A stretch of 64,000 bases of DNA, taken from Chloroflexota bacterium (GTDB lineage: Bacteria > Chloroflexota > Anaerolineae > UBA2200 > JACIWT01). The DNA is taken from assembly GCA_014360825.1 (NCBI GenBank), contig JACIWT010000003.1, positions 1 through 64,000 of the forward strand. The letters run 5' to 3'. Of the stretch, positions 1-8,769 are shown piece by piece. Both the position numbers and the translations under genes were made by a program. Position 1 is the stretch's first letter. Every line of letters starts with the position of its first letter. Below the pieces are notes generated by a model, which ran no database searches, was not told the origin of the DNA, and saw only the letters and a list, made by a program, of their open reading frames with translations.

Positions 1-342
1 CTGATCCAAAACCACAAAGGCCATTGTGAGGAGAATGCACATGTCGAACGCTCTCACCGCACCGATGACGATGAATTCTACATCCCCAGAGCGCTTGCTA
101 TTCACAGCGAGCGGGATTTGCTCGACGAAGCCCTGGGCTATCTCTACTACTACAACAACGTACGAGAACACTCCTCCCTGGGCTACCAAACACCTTTTGC
201 CCACCTCAAGGAGCAATTGCCAGAGATCGATGAGAACATCAGGTTGGTCGTACCTTTTATGCTCGACAAAGTCGCCGTTGAACTAGGCCCTTGGAGTGGA
301 TACCATGTGCTGGCACAGCACCCAAATGACTCGCACCGCTGA
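1..342 (+). CDS. IS transposase, C-terminal fragment (5' end outside window)
   Basis: The frame is open from base 1 and encodes about 113 residues. It begins inside an integrase-core (rve/DDE) domain: the stretch ENAHVERSHRTDDDEFY carries the likely third catalytic acidic residue, and NNVREHSSLGYQTP is the usual end of IS481/IS3-type transposases. The two upstream acidic residues would lie before the window. The tail after the SLGY motif is longer than in many relatives. I cannot name the IS family or see the downstream inverted repeat. An insertion just upstream of lgt is the simplest reading. Confidence 0.75.
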   Translation: MIQNHKGHCEENAHVERSHRTDDDEFYIPRALAIHSERDLLDEALGYLYYYNNVREHSSLGYQTPFAHLKEQLPEIDENIRLVVPFMLDKVAVELGPWSGYHVLAQHPNDSHR

Positions 343-396
343 GGAAACCATCACTAGTGATTGCTCTCCCTTGGGCCATTCGCCCGATCTACCCAC

Positions 397-424
397 TTGC
401 GAAAAAGGTCCGTTGGAGTATAAT
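397..424 (+). promoter_or_regulatory. Sigma70-type promoter for lgt
   Basis: A TTGCGA hexamer (397-402) and a perfect TATAAT (419-424) are separated by 16 bp, about 39 bp upstream of the lgt start codon. This is consensus reading by eye only; no transcript start is known. Confidence 0.6.
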
Positions 425-462
425 GACCTCTGAAGAAATCAATCTTTGGATAGGGGGAAAGA

Positions 463-1269
463 ATGGGTGGTCCTAAGATCGCATTCTATATCGGCCCTAT
501 TGGCATTGCTTGGTATGGCATTATCTTGGTCGCTGCGACGTTAGCAGGAACCACAGTCGCCGCTTACGAGGCCAAGCGTCGTGGCGACAACCCAGATCAC
601 GTCTGGAATGGTGTTCTGTTGGCGTTGGCCTTCGGCATGATCGGGGCGCGGTTGTATCATGTCCTCTCAGCGTGGGACTATTACAGCCGGAACCCGCTCC
701 AGATATTCAACACTCGCACTGGGGGGTTGGGTATTTTCGGGGCCCTTGCTGGCGGCTTGCTGGCGCTGTGGATCTACACTCGACGCAATAATCTGAGTTT
801 CTTTCACTGGGCTGACATCGCTGCGCCGGGAGTCGCCCTGGCTCAAGTCATTGGCCGTTGGGGCAATTTTGTTAACCAGGAACTCTATGGTTACCCGACT
901 AACGTACCCTGGGCCATCTACATTGACCCAGCCCATCGCTTACCCGGCTTTGAGAGTTACGAGCGCTTCCACCCGACTTTCCTCTACGAATCATTGTGGA
1001 GCCTGGGCAATTTCCTCTTCCTGATGTTCGTGGCCCGTCGGTTCAAAGAACGCCTCCTCGATGGCGACGTCTTTTTACTCTATTTCATCAACTATGGTGT
1101 CGGGCGTTTCCTGGTGGAATTCCAGCGACCAGATGCCTGGCGCATCGGTGGCATTGCTACTGCCCAGATTGTGGGGTTAGTGGCTGCCGCAGCATGTTCC
1201 GTAGTCCTGTGGCATCGGCACCGCGCCCTACCGCATCGGACAACCGAGCACGAGGGCCCAAGCCTGTAG
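463..1269 (+). CDS. lgt: Prolipoprotein diacylglyceryl transferase
   Basis: Lgt moves the diacylglyceryl group of phosphatidylglycerol to the lipobox cysteine of prolipoproteins in the cytoplasmic membrane. The 268-residue length and multi-spanning profile fit the family. The signature GRWGNFVNQE lies at residues 131-140 and the conserved HPTFLYE at 170-176. The ATG follows a purine-rich ribosome site (GGGGGAAAGA). Its substrates probably include the PstS lipoprotein encoded later in this window. A small membrane protein gene follows after about 50 bp and may be cotranscribed. Identification is secure. Confidence 0.97.
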   Translation: MGGPKIAFYIGPIGIAWYGIILVAATLAGTTVAAYEAKRRGDNPDHVWNGVLLALAFGMIGARLYHVLSAWDYYSRNPLQIFNTRTGGLGIFGALAGGLLALWIYTRRNNLSFFHWADIAAPGVALAQVIGRWGNFVNQELYGYPTNVPWAIYIDPAHRLPGFESYERFHPTFLYESLWSLGNFLFLMFVARRFKERLLDGDVFLLYFINYGVGRFLVEFQRPDAWRIGGIATAQIVGLVAAAACSVVLWHRHRALPHRTTEHEGPSL

Positions 1270-1320
1270 GTGTGGGCAGGGGGCATCCGCTGGGCCCCAG
1301 GCGAAGTTTGGAACGATGCC

Positions 1321-1737
1321 ATGAAAAAGCAGCGATTGTGGGCCATCCGGCTGACACTTATGCCGACTCTGGCGGTGAATCTCCTGTCCGGGCTCTCATG
1401 GGCTCTGGCTCCCGAGGCCGTCATGCCGGGCTTCGAGGTGGAGGGTATCGGTGGGCGGGTGTTGGTACAGGCATTCGGCATCTCACTTGCCCTCTCCACA
1501 ATGCCGTATGTTGCGGCATGGTCGAATCCATACCGCCATCTGCTATCTTTCGTTTACGTCCTACTATTTCAATTGTTGGGGACGTTGGCGGAGATAGTGG
1601 TTATCACCACCCTGCCACCTGGGCATGAGGTATTGCGAACCACAGGGAAATTATTCATTACCGTAGATGGAGCAGGGTTTCTGCTCCTGTTAGTAGGCTT
1701 TGTTCTGACGTGGCAGGGCCGAGGGAAGCGAGTTTGA
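1321..1737 (+). CDS. Small integral membrane protein, unknown function
   Basis: This 138-residue protein has about four hydrophobic segments and a basic N-terminus (MKKQRLW), with a basic C-terminal end (GRGKRV). I chose the ATG at 1321 because the frame upstream, back to a GTG at 1270, encodes a non-hydrophobic run with no ribosome site and directly abuts the lgt stop. It resembles small four-helix membrane proteins of the DUF4345 sort, but I cannot confirm that. It sits between lgt and tldD on the same strand, so cotranscription with lgt is plausible. No function is proposed. Confidence 0.7.
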   Translation: MKKQRLWAIRLTLMPTLAVNLLSGLSWALAPEAVMPGFEVEGIGGRVLVQAFGISLALSTMPYVAAWSNPYRHLLSFVYVLLFQLLGTLAEIVVITTLPPGHEVLRTTGKLFITVDGAGFLLLLVGFVLTWQGRGKRV

Positions 1738-1791
1738 GTCTGCGAAGACGAACTTGTTGATCTTAGAAAACGAGAGAGAATAGAGGGTGTA

Positions 1792-3192
1792 ATGAGAATC
1801 CACGATCCATTGTCAGAGGAACTTGTTTTGGTGCGTGGTTTGCTACCCAGCCTGGTGGCAGCGATGGAACGCACTGTACCCTACGCTGCTGCCTGGGTCT
1901 CACGCATGCAAGGGCTCCAGATCATAGTGAGCGACCGCGAACAACATATCGCTGAGGTACTGCCCAGCCAGGGCGCAGTCTTCACCGCCTGGAACGGCGA
2001 GTTTCTGGAAGAAGCGGCTACTAGTGATCTAAGCCGTGGGATACTCGAGAAAACCGCCCTCGATCTGGCAAAATGCATAACCTTCAGGCACGGGGCCGAC
2101 GGCATCGACCCTGGCGACGCACTTACACAGGAGTATGTAACCCGAGTGAAGATGTGGCCCAGCGACCTCTCGCCTCAAGAGCGCCTGGAGTTCTGCATCG
2201 ATTTGCATGCCCGCACCCGGCGACTTGACCCGCGCATCATCAATGTACAAGTGCGCTACACCGATGGCGCGATAGCCACCGTCTTCGCCAATCGGGCAAA
2301 ATTGCTTTCCCAATTTGTGCAGCGCGTGCGACTCCTGGTTCTCGTGATGGTGAGCGATGGCGAGAAAATGCGCTACGACTATCTTTCCCGCGACGGTACT
2401 GGCGGCATGGAATTGCTAGAGGTCAGCGACGACGACTTGCGGAGGCTATGCGACACCGCCGTAGCACTTCTATCTGCTGAAAGAATCGAACCGGGCTTCT
2501 ACAATGTAATCTGTACACCAGACGTGTCTGGCGTGATGGCGCACGAAGCCTTTGGTCACGGCGTGGAGATGGACATGTTCCTGAAAGATCGTGCCAAATC
2601 ACGGGAGTTCTTGGGTAAGCGCATTGCCCCGCCACATGTGAATATCCTGGATGATCCTTCGTATCCGGGTGGCTTTGGCAGTTACTTTTTCGATGACGAG
2701 GGGCAACTTGCCTCCCCCACATACATCATTCGCGATGGTATCTTCGAGCGTGGTCTAACTGACCTGTACTCGGCGCATGTCTTAGGTTTTCCGCGCAGCG
2801 CCAATGGCCGCCGTGAGAGTTTCGCGCGCAAAGTCTACGCCCGGATGTCCAATACTTTTTTCGGAAGGGGAACCACACCGGTAAGCGAAATGGTCGCCAG
2901 CATGGAACGGGGCATCTACCTCAAGCATGTCTCCAGTGGTATGGAAGACCCCAAGGGGTGGGGTGTGCAACTGACATGTCACTATGGCGAGGAAATAGCG
3001 AATGGCAAGCCAACAGGACGGCTCTTCCACCCAATCGGTGTCACTGGCTACGTGCCAGACGTGCTGAACAGCATTAGCATGGTGGGCAACGACTTTGCGC
3101 TGGATGGTGGAAATTGCGGCAAGGGGCACAAAGAATGGGTGCCGGTTTCATCAGGCGGTCCACATCTGAAAATGAAAGTGAGATTGGGGTGA
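1792..3192 (+). CDS. tldD: TldD metalloprotease subunit
   Basis: TldD is the catalytic subunit of the TldD/TldE zinc protease, which trims peptides such as microcin precursors and the CcdA antitoxin in E. coli. The 466-residue protein carries the HExxxH motif as HEAFGH at residues 251-256, followed by GVEMD, as expected for the active subunit. The ATG is preceded by GAGGGTG. The stop codon overlaps the start of the next gene (TGATG), so the two subunits are translationally coupled. No substrate peptide gene is recognisable next to the pair. Confidence 0.93.
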   Translation: MRIHDPLSEELVLVRGLLPSLVAAMERTVPYAAAWVSRMQGLQIIVSDREQHIAEVLPSQGAVFTAWNGEFLEEAATSDLSRGILEKTALDLAKCITFRHGADGIDPGDALTQEYVTRVKMWPSDLSPQERLEFCIDLHARTRRLDPRIINVQVRYTDGAIATVFANRAKLLSQFVQRVRLLVLVMVSDGEKMRYDYLSRDGTGGMELLEVSDDDLRRLCDTAVALLSAERIEPGFYNVICTPDVSGVMAHEAFGHGVEMDMFLKDRAKSREFLGKRIAPPHVNILDDPSYPGGFGSYFFDDEGQLASPTYIIRDGIFERGLTDLYSAHVLGFPRSANGRRESFARKVYARMSNTFFGRGTTPVSEMVASMERGIYLKHVSSGMEDPKGWGVQLTCHYGEEIANGKPTGRLFHPIGVTGYVPDVLNSISMVGNDFALDGGNCGKGHKEWVPVSSGGPHLKMKVRLG

Positions 3193-4520
3193 TGTTAGAT
3201 AGTGTAGCAGAATTACTGAATGAGCAACGTGGTGTAGATGATTGGTTAGCCCGCGAAATTGAGAAAACCAGCACCCAGGTCTATATAATAGGCGAACGGC
3301 CCGAAAGCCGACGCACCGTGTTCAACCACTTGGTCCAGGTAAAGGTATTTAATGATCACGTGGCTCCAGATACCGGTGACCGAAGCCGTGGCTCTGCTGT
3401 TTTCACTGTCCTTTCCTCAGACAAAGATAACGTACCTACTAAGATAGCCGATGCTGTTTCCATCGCTCGACTGACACATAACCAACCGTATGGTCTTCCT
3501 GGTCCCGCAATGTATCCAGAGGTGCCCATCGTGGATGAAGATATATGCCACGCACCGTTGGACGTCGCTGAGCGACTTACTGAACAGTTGCACCGTGCCT
3601 TGCGTGATGAGAAAGGCGTCCGACTTTCTAGCGCGGAAATTTTTGTCCAATCCTCACACTTGCATCTGCGCAACAGTCGGGGTATTGACGCCGTTATGGA
3701 CAGCACAAGCCTATTGCTTGACCTAGTGCTCCTTGCGCGTAGAGACAATGGCGAAATGGAGTCACATGTTGCTCTGGAACGCCGCCGTAGCGCTGACCTC
3801 GACATCTCTGCCCTGGTGCATCGCTACGCCCAATATGCCCGGGATTCGTTGGAGGCTATCCTCCCCGCGACCGGTCGCTATCCCGTTGTGGTGAGCCACG
3901 AGGCGCTCGCCGAACTATTGTTTGGAGAGGGCTCCTCGCCGCTTGTGTTCCGCACTGCAGCGGAGCAGAAGTATCAGAAAGTAAGCCCTCTGGAAGTGGG
4001 TGAGAGCATCTTTGGCACAATTCAGCCAACCGGCGATCCCATTACTTTCTACTCTAATGCTGTCCTGCCCTACGGCATGCGTAGCTGTCGCTTCGATGAG
4101 GAAGGATTACCAGGCCAGAGAGTTATCATCGTGGAAAGCGGCACGTTGCGACACTTTTGGGCCCCTCAACGCTACGCTGAGTATCTGGGCGTCTCGCCCA
4201 CCGGTATTTTTGGCAACCTGGAGATGGTTGGAGGCACCACGCCGATGGCTGACCTATTGCACAGCGACGGACGTATGTACCATCTAGTGGGTTTCTCGGC
4301 CATGAATCCGGATCCGATCACCGGCGACTTTGTGGGCGAGATCCGCCTGGGATATGAGATAAACGGCAACCGCAAAAGGGCCATCAAGGGTGGCTCAGTC
4401 AGCGGCAACTTGTTCGATGCCCTTGCGACAGCGCGGCTCTCAGAGGAGTCAGTTTTTCTGGGTAACTACCAAGGCCCCGTCGCGGTACTTTTCCCCTCAT
4501 TGACCATCTCTGGTGCGTAA
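3192..4520 (+). CDS. tldE: TldE/PmbA partner subunit of the TldD protease
   Basis: This 442-residue TldD/PmbA-family protein lacks the HExxxH motif seen in its upstream neighbour, as expected of the non-catalytic TldE (PmbA) subunit. The start is the ATG at 3192, which shares its A with the TldD stop; an in-frame ATG further upstream would lie deep inside tldD. The family-typical C-terminal segment (GEIRLGYEINGNRKRAIKGG, then GNLF) is present. The order tldD then tldE, with overlapping codons, indicates balanced synthesis of the heterodimer. The gene ends about 80 bp before a new promoter. Confidence 0.9.
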   Translation: MLDSVAELLNEQRGVDDWLAREIEKTSTQVYIIGERPESRRTVFNHLVQVKVFNDHVAPDTGDRSRGSAVFTVLSSDKDNVPTKIADAVSIARLTHNQPYGLPGPAMYPEVPIVDEDICHAPLDVAERLTEQLHRALRDEKGVRLSSAEIFVQSSHLHLRNSRGIDAVMDSTSLLLDLVLLARRDNGEMESHVALERRRSADLDISALVHRYAQYARDSLEAILPATGRYPVVVSHEALAELLFGEGSSPLVFRTAAEQKYQKVSPLEVGESIFGTIQPTGDPITFYSNAVLPYGMRSCRFDEEGLPGQRVIIVESGTLRHFWAPQRYAEYLGVSPTGIFGNLEMVGGTTPMADLLHSDGRMYHLVGFSAMNPDPITGDFVGEIRLGYEINGNRKRAIKGGSVSGNLFDALATARLSEESVFLGNYQGPVAVLFPSLTISGA

Positions 4521-4598
4521 ATAGTCGTCAGAGATACAATTCGGTTTCTTAGGGGTTTGCAATTCGTTTCTACTATTCTGTAACGCTGTAGATCAGTT

Positions 4599-4627
4599 TT
4601 GCCAAATGTACATAAATATGCTATAAT
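4599..4627 (+). promoter_or_regulatory. Strong sigma70-type promoter for the PA14 protein gene
   Basis: TTGCCA (4599-4604) and a perfect TATAAT (4622-4627) are spaced 17 bp apart in an AT-rich stretch. The predicted 5' untranslated region is about 130 nt, ending at a strong AAGGAGGA ribosome site (4747-4754). It separates this gene from the tldDE transcript. Confidence 0.7.
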
Positions 4628-4760
4628 AAAATTAAATAAATGTTCAAAACAGGAGTCTGAGATCACACGCCACGCGGCGGGTCAGCGGAACAATGAATTA
4701 GGAGATTGCGTTTACAAATCATAAGATGAGTCCCTAACTTTGGGGCAAGGAGGAACAACA

Positions 4761-6677
4761 ATGACGGAAACAACAAGGACCCCATCGAAAAGCACCCGCC
4801 CCGTATCCCCCCTATGGCTAGCTCTCCTGATTGGCGCTATGGTTTTGGCTGTGGTGGCGTCACCACTGACCGGCTCAGGAGCAGCATCGGCTCAGGAGTA
4901 TCTTCGCTGGCGCGGCGAGTACTACGACAACGAGGCACTTCAGGGAACCCCCCGACTAGTTCGCTACGAGAATGAGATCAAGTTCCGCTGGGGGTCTGGC
5001 CGACCTGCCGCTGACTTCCCGAAAGACCACTTCTCTGCCCGTTGGACCGCCATGGTCTTTTTCGAGCCCGGGCGCTACCGCTTCAATGCCTATGTGGATG
5101 ATGGCGTGCGCGTGTGGTTGGACGGCCAGGAAATCCTCAGCGCCTGGTACAGGCAGCCAGTGACCCTCTATCGCACCATCGTGGAAATCTCTACTGGATA
5201 CCACGACTTGAAAGTCGAGTATTTCGAAAACATCGGCGATGCCATCTGCGAGGTGTGGTGGGAGAAAGAGGCTCCACTGCCTCCCCACGAGGGCGAACTA
5301 TGGAGAGGGGAGTATTTCGACAACCGTGATCTCAATGGTTTCCCCGTCTTAGTTCGCAACGACTCCGAGGTCAACTTTGACTGGGGCTACGCTGCGCCTG
5401 GCCCTGGGGTTCCCGCCGACAATTTCTCGGTGCGCTGGACCCGCTATATGTGGGTGGAGAACCGAACGACTTTCACCTTCTACGCTCTGCACGACGATGG
5501 CTTGCGTATGGCGGTGGATGGGTCCTGGATCATCAATGCCTGGTACGATCAGCGCCCGACCACGCATCAAGCGACCGTAACTCTCGACCGGGGCTGGCAC
5601 ACGTTACAAGTGGACTACTACGAGCACACCGAGGTGGCCATCGCGAAAGTGTGGTCTACACCGGGGATCGGGCCTGGGGTCACCCCAAGTCCCACTGTCT
5701 GTCCGAGTGAGGTCGTCATAGACGATTACTATGGCTCGGGCTTCTACCGGTACGGCCCGAACGAAGGTTGGTTCTCCGGTTGGGTGGGGTACCAGGGACA
5801 CGTCTATTGGACGTATAACAGTTATTCCGACGTGATCAACTACGCTCGTTGGAAACCCAACCTGGTCTGCCCGGGCAACTATGAAGTCTATGCCTACATC
5901 CCCCGCCAGTATGCTGATACGACTGGAGCGCGGTATCAGATACACCATAGCGGGCAAGACCACTACAAGGTCGTCAACCAGTCCATCTACTTCAATCAGT
6001 GGGTCTCGCTGGGTACATATTACTTCACCGCTGATGGCAGCGAGTACGTCCAATTGGCTGATCCGACCTACGAGTACTATCTTTCACGCAAACTCGGGTT
6101 CGATGCCATGAAGTTTGTGCGGCGAGGTGCACCAGCCGCCACGCCTGTGCCAACCGTGACCACTATACCTACGGCGGGGCCTACACCCACTGCAACCAGC
6201 ACGAGCGCACCGATACCTGTTTGCACACAACCTCTGGTTGGTGGCTTCGCGACGGTTTGGAATACACACTCCGAGGTCCGGACTGGATTGGGCTGTCCCA
6301 TTGCCCCTGAGGCCAGCATCCAAAGCGCCGAGCAGACCTTTGAGAATGGCTATATGTACTGGCGCGCTGACCTTAGCTACATATACGTGCTGTACACAAG
6401 CGATCACACTTGGGCCCAGTACGTAGACTATTGGCATGAAGGCGATCCGGAGTGGGATCCCAGCATCGTCCCACCCGCTGGCCTCTACCAGCCCAAGCGG
6501 GGCTTTGGCAAGGTGTGGCGTGAGCAGCCTGGCGTGCGCAGCAAGATCGGCTGGGGCACTATCGAGGAACGCGCTCTATCTGCTGCCTACCAGTCATTTG
6601 AGCACGGCCTCATGATCTGGAGCGCCACGCAGGGCGTTTTTGTGCTATACGATAACCATACCTGGGCAAAGTATTAG
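4761..6677 (+). CDS. Secreted PA14/PA14/CBD-like/LGFP-like protein
   Basis: This 638-residue exported protein has an N-terminal signal or anchor helix (about residues 17-44, ending ASAQ). Two PA14-type beta domains follow (about 46-168 and 178-300); both contain the WRGEYxDN opening and the DDGxRxxxDG core that usually binds carbohydrate. A golvesin/Xly-CBD-like domain follows (about 313-450), then a Thr/Pro linker (about 452-482), then two LGFP-like repeats with GFxxVWxxxxxVRxxxG patterns to the end. No catalytic domain is visible, so a cell-surface glycan-binding role is inferred. The ATG has an excellent ribosome site. A convincing terminator lies downstream at 6802-6832. Confidence 0.8.
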   Translation: MTETTRTPSKSTRPVSPLWLALLIGAMVLAVVASPLTGSGAASAQEYLRWRGEYYDNEALQGTPRLVRYENEIKFRWGSGRPAADFPKDHFSARWTAMVFFEPGRYRFNAYVDDGVRVWLDGQEILSAWYRQPVTLYRTIVEISTGYHDLKVEYFENIGDAICEVWWEKEAPLPPHEGELWRGEYFDNRDLNGFPVLVRNDSEVNFDWGYAAPGPGVPADNFSVRWTRYMWVENRTTFTFYALHDDGLRMAVDGSWIINAWYDQRPTTHQATVTLDRGWHTLQVDYYEHTEVAIAKVWSTPGIGPGVTPSPTVCPSEVVIDDYYGSGFYRYGPNEGWFSGWVGYQGHVYWTYNSYSDVINYARWKPNLVCPGNYEVYAYIPRQYADTTGARYQIHHSGQDHYKVVNQSIYFNQWVSLGTYYFTADGSEYVQLADPTYEYYLSRKLGFDAMKFVRRGAPAATPVPTVTTIPTAGPTPTATSTSAPIPVCTQPLVGGFATVWNTHSEVRTGLGCPIAPEASIQSAEQTFENGYMYWRADLSYIYVLYTSDHTWAQYVDYWHEGDPEWDPSIVPPAGLYQPKRGFGKVWREQPGVRSKIGWGTIEERALSAAYQSFEHGLMIWSATQGVFVLYDNHTWAKY

Positions 6678-6764
6678 GATTCGACACGCTCTTTAGACAG
6701 AGGCGGGGTTAAAAGCCGGCTCAAAATTGGCTCGGCCGTAGGGTTTTACCTAAATCATGTGCGA

Positions 6765-6795
6765 TGGGGATGCAACTGCAAGGGTTGCATCCCCA
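6765..6795 (+). promoter_or_regulatory. Perfect 12-bp hairpin in the phoB leader
   Basis: Arms TGGGGATGCAAC and GTTGCATCCCCA flank a 7-nt loop. There is no T-run after it on either strand, so it is not a standard terminator. It lies 25 bp or less upstream of a true terminator-like hairpin and about 60 bp before the phoB start, so a leader-regulatory or mRNA-stability role is possible. Confidence 0.6.
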
Positions 6796-6801
6796 AAGAT
6801 G

Positions 6802-6832
6802 ATGCCTGGTGAACTAAGAGCCAGGCATTTTT
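6802..6832 (+). terminator. Intrinsic terminator between the PA14 gene and phoB
   Basis: Arms ATGCCTGG and CCAGGCAT with an 11-nt loop are followed by TTTTT. It ends only about 20 bp before the phoB ATG, too close to leave room for a separate promoter, so phoB is expressed by readthrough or from a promoter upstream of the hairpin (attenuation). Confidence 0.7.
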
Positions 6833-6852
6833 GGGATAGGCTCCTGAGAGTC

Positions 6853-7527
6853 ATGCAAACCAACATCCTGCTTGTCGAAGACGAAATAACCCTTCTCGAT
6901 ACTCTAAGATATAATTTGGAGAAGGAGGGCTATACTGTCTCCACAGCCACCGATGGTGTACAGGCACTGGAGATAGCCCGCCGTGACAAACCTGACCTCA
7001 TCATTTTGGACATCATGCTGCCCGAGTTGGATGGGCTTTCAGTCTGTCGGATCTTGCGGAAGGAAATGAGCGTGCCCATTATCATGCTCACTGCCCGCGG
7101 CGGAGAGGTGGATAAAATCATCGGCCTGGAAAGCGGGGCCGACGATTACATTACCAAGCCCTTCAGCCTAGGAGAGTTTCTGGCACGCGTCCGTGCTGTG
7201 TTGCGCCGGGCACCATCAACCCCCGCGGATCGCTTGGAATCAGGGGACCTCGTCGTGGATCTCATCGGCCGCCGGGCTTACCTCGGAGATAAGGAGCTGA
7301 ACCTAACCCACAAAGAATTCAGCCTCCTTGTGGAATTGATGCGTCATAAAGGCGTCGCTCTCTCCCGGGACCTGTTGCTTACGCGGGTATGGGGCTATGA
7401 GTATTACGGTGACAGTAGAACGGTGGATGTACATATCCGCTGGCTGCGAGAAAAGATCGAACAGGATCCCTCCGTTCCTCAGAGAATCCAGACCATTCGC
7501 GGCATTGGCTATCGTTTCGAGGGATAG
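6853..7527 (+). CDS. phoB: Phosphate-type response regulator PhoB (OmpR/PhoB family)
   Basis: The 224-residue protein has a receiver domain with phosphoacceptor Asp53 (LIILDIMLP), the switch threonine in MLTAR and the lysine in YITKPF, followed by an OmpR-type winged helix ending [13 protein letters not shown] use the ATG at 6853; the longer open frame back to 6757 would translate both leader hairpins and adds no conserved sequence. phoR follows after 3 bp. The pst genes 5 kb downstream carry a repeat array typical of PhoB-class operators, which supports naming it PhoB rather than a generic OmpR member. Confidence 0.88.
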   Translation: MQTNILLVEDEITLLDTLRYNLEKEGYTVSTATDGVQALEIARRDKPDLIILDIMLPELDGLSVCRILRKEMSVPIIMLTARGGEVDKIIGLESGADDYITKPFSLGEFLARVRAVLRRAPSTPADRLESGDLVVDLIGRRAYLGDKELNLTHKEFSLLVELMRHKGVALSRDLLLTRVWGYEYYGDSRTVDVHIRWLREKIEQDPSVPQRIQTIRGIGYRFEG

Positions 7528-7530
7528 GCT

Positions 7531-8727
7531 ATGGCCGCGAATTGGTTTTATCTCTTTGCCCTAATCGCTGGGCTCCTTCTGGCTTATGCCTTCTACCAAC
7601 TGCACTGGCTCAGGCGACGCCTCGCTGCGGCTGGAGAACACGTCGCCGAATTGACCCATGATCTTCAGGCTGAAGCAGTGAGAACTGCCTTCTACCAGGG
7701 TCAGTTGGAAGCCATCGGCGATGCCATTTCAGATGCTCTCTTCGTTGTGGATGAATCCCGCTGCGTGATCTCTCTGAATGAGGTCGCTGCTAACCTATTC
7801 CCGATCGAACACCCTATCGGCCGTCCGTTCATCGAGGTAATCCGCGACCACGAGATCCATCAGTTACTCGGGGAAACCTTGGCTGGACATGTAGGCCTCG
7901 TTCGCCAGATTTATTTAGATGACCGCGTGTTCCTTGTCCGCGCTGTGCGCTTCAGATCGGACGGGAGCAAAGGAGCAGTTATCACTCTTCGTGATATCAC
8001 TGAATTAACCCGCTTAAGCCGCGCCCGCCGCGACTTTGTCGCCAATATTTCTCATGACCTTCGCACACCCTTGACCACCATTCGCCTTTTGGTAGAAACC
8101 TTGCAGCGCGGTGCGGCAGGCGATAAAAAGCTCTGGTCACAGTTGGTGGAGCGTATTTCCGCTGAGGTGGACATGTTAGAGCGGCTGGCGCAGGAGTTAC
8201 TCGACCTCTCGCAACTGGAGTCTGGCAAGGTGCTGCTGAAGTTGACCCCCGTGTCTTTGGCACAGGTAGTAGATGAGGTAATTGATCACCTGGCCTCTCT
8301 GGCCGAGAGGAAAGGAATAACTGTTTCTTCGAAAGTAACGCCCTCCAGCCTGGCGCTGGCTGACGGCGAGAAATTATCACAAGTGCTCACCAATTTGATT
8401 CACAACGCCATCAAATTCACGCCGAACGGGGGGCGCGTTGTGGTGGACGCACAGGCCAATGATGAATGGTTGCAGGTGAGCGTAGAGGATACAGGCATTG
8501 GCATTCCGGCACAGGAACTGCCGCGCATCTTTGAGCGTTTCTACACAGTAGACCGCGCCCGAAGGCGCGCCGATAGCGGCATGGGGCTCGGCTTGGCGAT
8601 CGCCAAACACATTGTGGAAGCACACGGGGGCAGAATTTGGGCTCAGAGCGACGAAGGCCGTGGCTCGACGTTCTACTTTACAGTGCCCCGGGCCGAACCA
8701 TCTTCGTCTCCGGAAAGCGGGGCATAA
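7531..8727 (+). CDS. phoR: Sensor histidine kinase PhoR
   Basis: This 398-residue kinase has one N-terminal membrane helix (about residues 5-22), a short coiled coil, a PAS domain (about 60-155), a HisKA domain with phosphoacceptor His175 in ANISHDLRTPL, and a HATPase domain with N-box LIHNAIKFTPNGG, G1 box VEDTGIGIP and G2 box GMGLGLAIAKHIVEAHGG. It lacks a second helix and extracytoplasmic loop, so it senses phosphate indirectly, normally through PstSCAB and PhoU. It is cotranscribed with phoB. The gene ends about 40 bp before the convergent larC. phoU is not seen in the window. Confidence 0.88.
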   Translation: MAANWFYLFALIAGLLLAYAFYQLHWLRRRLAAAGEHVAELTHDLQAEAVRTAFYQGQLEAIGDAISDALFVVDESRCVISLNEVAANLFPIEHPIGRPFIEVIRDHEIHQLLGETLAGHVGLVRQIYLDDRVFLVRAVRFRSDGSKGAVITLRDITELTRLSRARRDFVANISHDLRTPLTTIRLLVETLQRGAAGDKKLWSQLVERISAEVDMLERLAQELLDLSQLESGKVLLKLTPVSLAQVVDEVIDHLASLAERKGITVSSKVTPSSLALADGEKLSQVLTNLIHNAIKFTPNGGRVVVDAQANDEWLQVSVEDTGIGIPAQELPRIFERFYTVDRARRRADSGMGLGLAIAKHIVEAHGGRIWAQSDEGRGSTFYFTVPRAEPSSSPESGA

Positions 8728-8769
8728 CCCAAATCGCTGCTGGTATTGCGGCGATGGGTCGCATTCTGA

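Noticed and set aside
4539-4572. Imperfect direct repeat AATTCG(G)TTTC after tldE
   Set aside because: Two copies only, no periodic array and no hairpin; likely chance.
6757-6852. Longer PhoB N-terminus
   Set aside because: The extra codons cross both leader hairpins and have no match to receiver domains.
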